Shown in pieces: positions 1-4,487 of a stretch of DNA of 5,709 bases. The stretch's first letter is position 1, and every line of letters begins with the position of its first letter. Under the pieces are notes generated by a model that made no database searches, was not told the DNA's origin, and worked only from the letters and a program-made list of their open reading frames with translations. Origin of the DNA: Bacillota bacterium (GTDB lineage: Bacteria > Bacillota > Clostridia > Lachnospirales > Anaerotignaceae); contig JAFYQL010000116.1 of NCBI GenBank assembly GCA_017547125.1, positions 1-5,709 of the forward strand, given 5' to 3'. The translations under genes and the position numbers were made by a program.

Positions 1-618
1 ACAGTTCAGGCGGTTATGGTTGCAGTTGCGGGATATGTGAATTTTACAAACACTGATACCCCCGAAACTGTTATGAATTATGAAGAATATACCTATGAAG
101 AAAACATAAATGATATGGCTGACATAACTGTTATAGCTGATGACTATGATATGGAATTTGCAGAAGGAACAGGCATAAGTGACCCTTTGACGGCAGAAGT
201 ATTTGGTGAAGAAGATGATACCGGCGCGGCAGTGCTTGTAAGTGCTGATGTATCTGACGATGATGGTACATATTTTGTTGAAGCAAAGCTTGACAGAGAG
301 CAAAGCCGTGCAAAGCAGAAAGATATACTTACGGAAATGATAAATAATTCAAAGCTTGACTCCACGCAGAAGGACGAGGCGGCAAAAAGCCTTATGAAAA
401 TTCAGGAAAGAATTGAAAAAGAGTCTGCATCGGAAGATATGATAAAGGCCAAAGGCTTCAGTCAGGTTTATGTGAGAATAGATGACGATACAGTTGATGT
501 GGTTGTGAATGCAGATAATCTTACAGAAAAACAGCTTGCACAGATTCAGGATATAGTGACAAGAAAGACCGGATATGGTGCAAACAAAATAAGAATAAGC
601 CCCCTTAAACAAAAATAA
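1..618 (+). CDS. spoIIIAH: SpoIIIAH, stage III sporulation protein AH (5' end missing)
   Basis: This is the mother-cell membrane protein that, in the known family, pairs through its YscJ/FliF-like outer domain with forespore SpoIIQ to form the channel joining the two compartments during engulfment. Its 205 visible codons run from the first base of the window, so the true start lies upstream; the ATG at 16 falls inside the membrane segment and is an unlikely start. Visible codons 1-16 are the end of an N-terminal transmembrane helix (AVMVAVAGYVNFT). Codons 19-88 form an acidic linker, and about 91-205 form the conserved domain, with YFVEAKLDREQSRAKQKDIL (91-110), KAKGFSQVYVRIDDDTVDVV and a C-terminal KIRIS. 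As the last gene of the spoIIIA operon it is normally driven by mother-cell sigma-E; that promoter is outside the window. A terminator follows directly. The family assignment is firm. Confidence 0.95.
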   Translation, partial: TVQAVMVAVAGYVNFTNTDTPETVMNYEEYTYEENINDMADITVIADDYDMEFAEGTGISDPLTAEVFGEEDDTGAAVLVSADVSDDDGTYFVEAKLDREQSRAKQKDILTEMINNSKLDSTQKDEAAKSLMKIQERIEKESASEDMIKAKGFSQVYVRIDDDTVDVVVNADNLTEKQLAQIQDIVTRKTGYGANKIRISPLKQK

Positions 619-626
619 AATACAGC

Positions 627-680
627 AAAACAGGCAGTGATAACAAAAGAGAGAAGAAGTTGTCACTGCTTTGTTTTTTT
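627..680 (+). terminator. Intrinsic terminator after spoIIIAH
   Basis: The arm GCAGTGATAAC (634-644) pairs with GTTGTCACTGC (659-669): 11 pairs including one G-U, with a 14-base purine-rich loop. After a small bulge, AAAACA (627-632) can also pair with TGTTTT (672-677). The stem runs into seven T residues at 674-680. It lies 8 bases past the spoIIIAH stop and before the next promoter, so it most likely ends the sporulation operon transcript. The left flank is A-rich, so weak activity on the other strand is possible, but no gene converges on it. Confidence 0.85.
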
Positions 681-696
681 ATGAAAATATACATTG

Positions 697-710
697 TTTT
701 ATGCATAAAA
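697..710. repeat. 14-bp perfect palindrome upstream of the asp23 promoter
   Basis: TTTTATGCATAAAA is self-complementary over 14 bases and ends 4 bases before the proposed -35 element. It could be an operator or an AT-rich upstream element, but a palindrome of this composition can also arise by chance in AT-rich DNA. No regulator is identified. Confidence 0.4.
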
Positions 711-714
711 TGTT

Positions 715-742
715 TTGCAAACTGTATAAAATATGGTATAAT
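715..742 (+). promoter_or_regulatory. Probable vegetative promoter of the asp23-nusB-xse-ispA operon
   Basis: A perfect -10 box TATAAT (737-742) is preceded by TG one base upstream (734-735), an extended -10 motif. TTGCAA (715-720) is a fair -35 box at 16 bp spacing. The start of transcription would fall near 749, leaving a leader of about 65 bases before the asp23 ATG. The position directly after a terminator and before a strong ribosome site supports it. TATAAA at 725-730 is a weaker alternative -10. The sigma-A type is inferred from the consensus match. Confidence 0.7.
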
Positions 743-749
743 CATACCA
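734..749. repeat. Inverted repeat spanning the -10 box
   Basis: TGGTAT (734-739) and ATACCA (744-749) form a perfect 6-bp dyad with a 4-base spacer, covering the whole -10 box and reaching the expected start site. This is where a repressor could act, but part of the symmetry comes from the TATAAT sequence itself, so function is only a possibility. Confidence 0.4.
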
Positions 750-750
750 A

Positions 751-766
751 GCGGTCGTATATCCGC
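751..766 (+). other. Short GC hairpin at the predicted 5' end of the asp23 mRNA
   Basis: GCGG (751-754) pairs with CCGC (763-766) across an 8-base loop. With transcription starting near 749 this small stem would sit at the very 5' end of the message, where such structures can slow decay. It has only four pairs, so the call is tentative. Confidence 0.25.
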
Positions 767-813
767 ATAATAATATCAGAAAATTCGTTTTTAAATAAAA
801 GGAGGTTTTTTAA

Positions 814-1182
814 ATGGAAGACAATAAATCATTCGGCCAGGTTGAAATTGCCGATGAAGTTATCGCCATTATCGCAGGTACAGCAGCCGTAGAAACAACA
901 GGTGTTTATATGGCAGGCAACTATACAGATTCACTTGTAAAGCTTTTTGGTAAGAAAAATCTTGCAAAAGGTGTAAAGGTTGACGTTGAAGACGGCGAAG
1001 TTACACTCGAACTTGAAGTGGCTGTTGAATATGGTGTTTCTATCAAAAAAACAGCAGAAGAAGTTCAGAAGAAAGTTGTTAACGCGGTTGAAACAATGAC
1101 AGGTCTTAAGGTTGTAGCTGTTAATGTAAATGTTGCTGCTATTGCATCACACAAATCAAAAGCAAAAGAAGAAGCAGAATAA
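814..1182 (+). CDS. Asp23/Gls24 family protein (YqhY-like)
   Basis: This 122-residue protein belongs to the Asp23/Gls24 (DUF322) family, small cytoplasmic or membrane-associated proteins linked to envelope stress; in B. subtilis the relative YqhY affects acetyl-CoA carboxylase activity. The family core spans about residues 8-110: GQVEIADEVIAIIAG, a glycine at 30 followed by YMAG, KNLAKGVKVDVEDGEVTLEL, VEYGVSIKKTAEEVQKKV and AVETMTGLKVVAVNVNV. The tail (111-122) is a short charged KSKAKEEAE-type extension. The start is set by the strong site GGAGG (801-805) 8 bases before the ATG. It is the first gene after the promoter and lies next to nusB, as yqhY does elsewhere. No amaP-like membrane partner and no accB/accC genes accompany it here. 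With a consensus-like promoter and ribosome site it is probably well expressed (inference). Its exact role is not known. Confidence 0.9.
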   Translation: MEDNKSFGQVEIADEVIAIIAGTAAVETTGVYMAGNYTDSLVKLFGKKNLAKGVKVDVEDGEVTLELEVAVEYGVSIKKTAEEVQKKVVNAVETMTGLKVVAVNVNVAAIASHKSKAKEEAE

Positions 1183-1190
1183 AAAACAAA

Positions 1191-1217
1191 AGCCCTTGGA
1201 AGTATATTCTGAGGGTT
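1191..1217 (+). terminator. Hairpin between asp23 and nusB, possible weak terminator or attenuator
   Basis: AGCCCTTGGAA (1191-1201) pairs with TTCTGAGGGTT (1207-1217): 11 continuous pairs, three of them G-U, closed by a GTATA loop. ACAAA (1186-1190) and TTTGT (1220-1224) can extend it past a two-base bulge. Only a broken T-rich stretch follows, so full termination is unlikely. Partial termination, or a 3' end that stabilises the asp23 message, would give more Asp23 than NusB. Function is inferred from structure alone. Confidence 0.45.
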
Positions 1218-1252
1218 AGTTTGTATGTAGACTTTTATCGGAGGAAATCATA

Positions 1253-1648
1253 ATGAGTAGAACAAATGCAAGAAAAGACGCTTTTTGTTTATTATTTCAG
1301 CGCGGTTTTGTAGCACATGAAGAAATGGAAAGTGCAAAAGATTTGTTTTTTGATGAAAATCCAGAAATTGAAGAAGCAGACAAAGATTTCATACTTAAAT
1401 GTGTGAATGGTGTGCTTGACAATATGGTTCAGATTGATGAAATCATCAACTCAAATGCAAAAGGCTGGTCAACAGAAAGAATGGCAAAGGTAGATCTTGC
1501 TATTTTACGTCTTGCGGTATATGAAATGAAGTTTGCACAGGATGCACCTGCAAGTGTTGTTATCAACGAAGCAGTTGAACTTGCTAAAAAATACAGTTCA
1601 GATGAGTCTCCTGCATTTATCAATGGTATTTTAGGAAACTTAGTTTAA
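1253..1648 (+). CDS. nusB: Transcription antitermination factor NusB
   Basis: NusB is an all-helical cytoplasmic RNA-binding protein. With NusE (ribosomal protein S10) it binds boxA RNA and supports antitermination on rRNA operons. At 131 residues it has normal length. The basic N terminus (MSRTNARKDAFCLLFQ, 1-16) matches the RNA-binding arginine-rich start of the family. The most conserved part is at 75-131: ERMAKVDLAILRLAVYEM, then PASVVINEAVELAKKYS and SPAFINGILGNL. The start is supported by GGAGGA (1240-1245), 7 bases upstream. A weak hairpin separates it from asp23, and its stop codon overlaps the ribosome site of xseA, so the two are probably co-translated. No folD gene stands between nusB and xseA, unlike in B. 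subtilis. Confidence 0.96.
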   Translation: MSRTNARKDAFCLLFQRGFVAHEEMESAKDLFFDENPEIEEADKDFILKCVNGVLDNMVQIDEIINSNAKGWSTERMAKVDLAILRLAVYEMKFAQDAPASVVINEAVELAKKYSSDESPAFINGILGNLV

Positions 1649-1652
1649 GGGG
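1647..1652 (+). promoter_or_regulatory. Ribosome site fixing the TTG start of xseA
   Basis: AAGGGG overlaps the last two bases of the nusB stop codon and sits 8 bases before the TTG at 1661. No ATG or GTG in this frame occurs between the nusB stop and the conserved XseA N terminus, so this site decides the start. Confidence 0.7.
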
Positions 1653-1660
1653 TAGTTTTT

Positions 1661-2866
1661 TTGCTTGAAAGAAAAATATATTCTGTAAGCCAGATAAACA
1701 GATACATAAAAGGTGTGCTTGAAAACGACATAATTTTGTCGGGCATATGGGTTAAGGGTGAAATTTCAAACTTCAAAAAACATTCTTCAGGGCATATGTA
1801 CTTTACACTTAAAGACAGTGACGGCGCTATAAGTGCCATTATGTTTAAGGTTGATGCCATGATGATGCCTTATGTGCCTGAAAACGGTATGTCGGTTATA
1901 GTTTACGGATATATTTCCCTTTTTGAAAAAACAGGACAGTATCAGCTTTATGCACAGATTATGGAGCCGGCAGGTCTTGGCTCGCTTGCTGCGGCATACG
2001 AACAGATGAAAAAAAGACTCGAAGAAGAGGGTCTTTTTGACAACGATTTCAAAAGAGAAATATGCCCTGCGCCTAAAAAAATTGCCGTTATCACATCGCC
2101 TACAGGGGCCGCCATAAGGGATATTATCAATGTGTCTCACAGACGAAACCCTGCAGTTGAGATTGTGGTTATACCTGTGCTCGTGCAGGGTGAAAGGGCT
2201 GCAGATGATATTGTTCAGGCTATAAAAGACGTAAATGCGTGGAACAAGGCAGACACAATAATACTGGCAAGAGGCGGCGGAAGCATTGAAGACCTCTGGG
2301 CATTCAATGAAGAAAAGGTTGCCCGTGCCATATTTGCTTCAAACATACCTGTAATATCTGCCATAGGCCACGAAACAGACTTTACCATAGCCGATTTTGT
2401 ATCGGATATGCGTGCCCCTACGCCGTCAGCAGCGGCAGAACTTGCTGTTAACGATGTTTACAGCGATATTTACTATCTTGATGCTTTGAAAGTAAGGCTT
2501 GATTATGCATTTGACAGTTTTCTTTCAATGCAGCAGAGCAAGGTTGAAATGCTTATGAAAAGTGTTTCGCCAAAAAGTTTTCAGCAGAGACTTTCAAACG
2601 AAGAAATGTATGTTGAAAAGTTGATTATGAGAACAGAAAACAGCGTTAATTCTCTTCTTAAGGACAGCGAATATATGTATATGTCGCTTACTGACAAGCT
2701 GCATATGCTTTCGCCGCTTAATGTACTTAAAAGGGGTTACTCTGTTTTGTATGATAAAGATATGAATACAGTTACATCCGCCAAAGAGATTGAAGAAGGC
2801 GGCAGATATGTTCTTCAGCTTAAAGACGGACAGGCAGATATGCTTGCCGGGAAAGTGGAGATGTAA
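1661..2866 (+). CDS. xseA: Exonuclease VII large subunit XseA
   Basis: XseA is the catalytic subunit of exonuclease VII, a cytoplasmic enzyme that degrades single-stranded DNA from both ends into oligonucleotides in repair. The protein has 401 residues, somewhat shorter than the E. coli and B. subtilis forms (about 450). An N-terminal OB-fold (about 5-100) contains VSQINRYIKGVLE, IWVKGEISNFKKHSSGHMYF and SVIVYGYIS. The catalytic domain (about 125-345) contains KKIAVITSPTGAAIRDI (139-155), ARGGGSIEDLWAFNEE (203-218) and GHETDFTIADFVSDMRAPTP (236-255). D154, R204, H237 and D240 match the positions recalled as essential in E. coli XseA (D155, R205, H238, D241). A coiled-coil-prone stretch follows (about 275-345), then the conserved end SPLNVLKRGYSVL. 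Translation starts at TTG: the next in-frame ATG, within HSSGHMYF, would remove the start of the OB-fold. xseB follows with no gap. Confidence 0.96.
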   Translation: MLERKIYSVSQINRYIKGVLENDIILSGIWVKGEISNFKKHSSGHMYFTLKDSDGAISAIMFKVDAMMMPYVPENGMSVIVYGYISLFEKTGQYQLYAQIMEPAGLGSLAAAYEQMKKRLEEEGLFDNDFKREICPAPKKIAVITSPTGAAIRDIINVSHRRNPAVEIVVIPVLVQGERAADDIVQAIKDVNAWNKADTIILARGGGSIEDLWAFNEEKVARAIFASNIPVISAIGHETDFTIADFVSDMRAPTPSAAAELAVNDVYSDIYYLDALKVRLDYAFDSFLSMQQSKVEMLMKSVSPKSFQQRLSNEEMYVEKLIMRTENSVNSLLKDSEYMYMSLTDKLHMLSPLNVLKRGYSVLYDKDMNTVTSAKEIEEGGRYVLQLKDGQADMLAGKVEM

Positions 2867-3109
2867 ATGGCTAAGAAAAAACAAAGTTACGAAGAAATGA
2901 TTGAAAGAATTGAAGAAATTGCCGCTAGTCTTGAAAGTGGACAGGTTCCTCTTGATAAAGCCGTAAATCTTTATAAAGAAGGTATGGAGCTTGCTATTTT
3001 ATGTCGTGAAAAACTTGATACGGCACAGAAAGATGTTTTGAGTCTCAAAAAACAGTTTGACGGCAGTTTTGCAGAGTGTAAGTTTGACAGCAGTGAGGAG
3101 ATTTTGTGA
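2867..3109 (+). CDS. xseB: Exonuclease VII small subunit XseB
   Basis: XseB is the small helical subunit that wraps around the coiled-coil region of XseA to build the active exonuclease VII. At 80 residues its length is normal. The family signature fills residues 7-57: SYEEMIERIEEIAASLESG, then VPLDKAVNLYKEGMELA and CREKLDTAQKDV. Its ATG follows the xseA TAA directly, with zero bases between, and GGAG (2857-2860) inside the xseA end serves as ribosome site 6 bases upstream. The two subunits are therefore very likely made by coupled translation. The last residues (about 65-80) are poorly conserved in the family. Its stop overlaps the start of ispA by one base. Confidence 0.95.
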   Translation: MAKKKQSYEEMIERIEEIAASLESGQVPLDKAVNLYKEGMELAILCREKLDTAQKDVLSLKKQFDGSFAECKFDSSEEIL

Positions 3110-3993
3110 TGAATCTTAAAGAATCTTTGGAAATAAAGAAACAGTTTGTGGACAACGAACTTGATAAAATCATTCCTGATGAAACATCTTATCCGGGAAT
3201 ACTTTTCAAATCTATGAGATATTCTGTTTTTGCAGGGGGAAAAAGACTTCGCCCTGTTATGGCACTTGCTGCATGCGAAATTTTTGATGAAGACATCTCA
3301 AAGGCAATGCCTTTTGCCTGTGCGCTTGAGATGATACACACATATTCTCTTATTCACGATGACCTTCCTGCTCTTGATGATGACAATTTCAGACGCGGAA
3401 GACTTACAAACCATAAGGCTTTCGGTGAAAATATCGCCATACTTGCAGGCGACGGTCTTTTAAGCTATGCATTTGAAGTTATGGCAAATGCGGTTGCGAA
3501 AAATCCATCAGCGGCAAATGCAAAGGCACTTCAGGCAGTTGCTTTTGCGGCAGGTGTAAACGGCATGGTGGCAGGACAGGCTCTTGACGTTGTAAGCGAA
3601 GGTAAGCCTCTTACAAAACAGCAGCTTGACTTTATCAACATCAACAAAACAGCAGCGATGATTGTTGGCTCTGTTAAGGCAGGCGCTTATGCTGCAGGCG
3701 CAGAAGAAAAAGATGTTGATATACTTGAAAAGGCAGCAATAAAACTTGGTCTCGCATTCCAGATTCAGGACGACATACTTGACGTTGTTGGAACATTTGA
3801 AGACTTGGGCAAGGCTATTCACAGTGACGAAAAGAACGAAAAAACAACTTATGTAACACTTTTTGGTCTTGAAAGATGTAAGGAAATTGTTGAAACTCTT
3901 TCAAATGAAGCTATTGAACTTTTCTCACACTTTGGAGAAAAGGCAGAGTTCTTTGTTGAACTTACAAAATATCTTGTAGACAGAAAAAGCTGA
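3109..3993 (+). CDS. ispA: Geranyl/farnesyl diphosphate synthase IspA (polyprenyl synthetase family)
   Basis: This cytoplasmic trans-prenyltransferase condenses isopentenyl diphosphate with dimethylallyl and then geranyl diphosphate, giving farnesyl diphosphate for undecaprenyl and quinone-type lipids. Counting from the ATG at 3109 it has 294 residues. Visible motifs are GGKRLRP (43-49), the first aspartate-rich motif DDLPALD (84-90) with the two-residue insertion of bacterial FPP synthases, RRGRLTNH (95-102), GQALDV (156-161), KTAAMI (180-185) and the second aspartate-rich motif QIQDDILDVVG (218-228), followed by GK and DEKNEKTTYVTLFGLE. The fifth residue before the first motif is aromatic (Y79), which fits a product limited to C15. 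The ATG forms a TGATG overlap with the xseB stop and has GAGGAG (3095-3100) 8 bases upstream. A GTG one codon earlier (3106) is possible but more tightly spaced. Product length is inferred from the motif type. Confidence 0.95.
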   Translation: MNLKESLEIKKQFVDNELDKIIPDETSYPGILFKSMRYSVFAGGKRLRPVMALAACEIFDEDISKAMPFACALEMIHTYSLIHDDLPALDDDNFRRGRLTNHKAFGENIAILAGDGLLSYAFEVMANAVAKNPSAANAKALQAVAFAAGVNGMVAGQALDVVSEGKPLTKQQLDFININKTAAMIVGSVKAGAYAAGAEEKDVDILEKAAIKLGLAFQIQDDILDVVGTFEDLGKAIHSDEKNEKTTYVTLFGLERCKEIVETLSNEAIELFSHFGEKAEFFVELTKYLVDRKS

Positions 3994-4011
3994 TAAAGAA
4001 GGTTTTTATAT

Positions 4012-4446
4012 ATGACAAATTTGCAGGAAATAATCAGAAATACACCTATAATTGCGGGTATTACTGCATGGTTTATTGCACAGGGGATAAAGGTAATTCT
4101 TACATTCTGTTATGAAAAAAGAATTGCGATAGAAAGAATGTGGGGCTCAGGCGGTATGCCAAGTTCACACAGTTCTTTGGTATGTGCTCTTACAGTTGCA
4201 GTTGGAAAAAGTGCAGGCTTTAACTCTGAGATTTTTGCCGTGGCAACAGTGCTCAGCTTTATTGTTATGTATGACGCAACAGGTGTAAGACGTGAAACAG
4301 GAATACAGGCAAAGGCTATAAATCAGCTTTTTGCTCACACAGATCTTAAGTGGGATGAGCAGCTTAAAGAGCTTATAGGCCATAGTCCTATTCAGGTTTT
4401 TGCAGGGGCGTTGCTTGGTATTATAGTTGGTTGTTTCTTCTGCTAA
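4012..4446 (+). CDS. Divergent PAP2 family membrane protein (DUF212, YuiD-like)
   Basis: This 144-residue membrane protein belongs to the divergent PAP2 family (DUF212), distant relatives of lipid phosphatases and vanadium haloperoxidases whose activity is not well established. Hydrophobic segments lie at about 11-33, 55-65, 72-88 and 126-144. Motifs are GSGGMPSSHSSLV (45-57), which corresponds to the PSGH motif of PAP2 enzymes with H53; YDATGVRRETGIQAKAIN (87-104); and GHSPIQVFAGALLGIIVG (123-140), which aligns with the HxxxD end motif but has Q128 in the Asp position. Length and start agree with the family; AGAAGG (3997-4002) lies 9 bases before the ATG. It sits 18 bases after ispA and 41 bases before dxs, so it is probably co-transcribed with isoprenoid genes. 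A role on a prenyl diphosphate or lipid is suggested by location only. Confidence 0.9.
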   Translation: MTNLQEIIRNTPIIAGITAWFIAQGIKVILTFCYEKRIAIERMWGSGGMPSSHSSLVCALTVAVGKSAGFNSEIFAVATVLSFIVMYDATGVRRETGIQAKAINQLFAHTDLKWDEQLKELIGHSPIQVFAGALLGIIVGCFFC

Positions 4447-4476
4447 GCAGAGAACATTTATATTGTTTTAAAGTGC

Positions 4477-4482
4477 GGTGAT
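4477..4482 (+). promoter_or_regulatory. Ribosome site of dxs
   Basis: GGTGAT matches the downstream half of the extended Shine-Dalgarno consensus (AAGGAGGTGAT) and ends 5 bases before the ATG at 4488. No convincing promoter is seen in the 41-base gap, so dxs is probably read from upstream. Confidence 0.5.
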
Positions 4483-4487
4483 TATTG

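Noticed and set aside
16..618. ATG at 16 as the start of spoIIIAH
   Set aside because: The frame is open to base 1, and codons before this ATG continue the membrane helix expected in SpoIIIAH. Starting here would cut the helix.
349..666. Reverse open frame of 105 codons opposite the end of spoIIIAH
   Set aside because: It is antisense to a conserved domain and starts inside the terminator hairpin. It is Cys/Phe/His-rich, as expected from the reverse complement of acidic Asp/Glu codons, and has no ribosome site.
671..892. Forward open frame of 73 codons overlapping the asp23 promoter and start
   Set aside because: It begins in the terminator T-run, has no ribosome site, crosses the promoter and leader, and reads asp23 out of frame. 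Its product has low-complexity, unrelated composition.
1203..1208. TATATT as a -10 box for a separate nusB promoter
   Set aside because: It lies in the hairpin loop and right arm, and the sequence about 17 bases upstream (TAAAAA) is no credible -35 box.
1787..2140. Reverse open frame of 117 codons opposite xseA
   Set aside because: It lies wholly inside a firmly identified gene on the other strand and shows no recognisable motif.
3106..3108. GTG at 3106 as the start of ispA
   Set aside because: It is immediately followed by an in-frame ATG at 3109 with better spacing from GAGGAG and the common TGATG overlap. It would add only one residue.
3508..3822. Reverse open frame of 104 codons opposite ispA
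   Set aside because: It is a shadow of the ispA coding frame, Cys-rich, and resembles no known family.
4447..4487. Possible promoter or terminator between the PAP2-like gene and dxs
   Set aside because: The 41-base AT-rich gap has no -35/-10 pair and no stem with a T-run; only the dxs ribosome site is credible.
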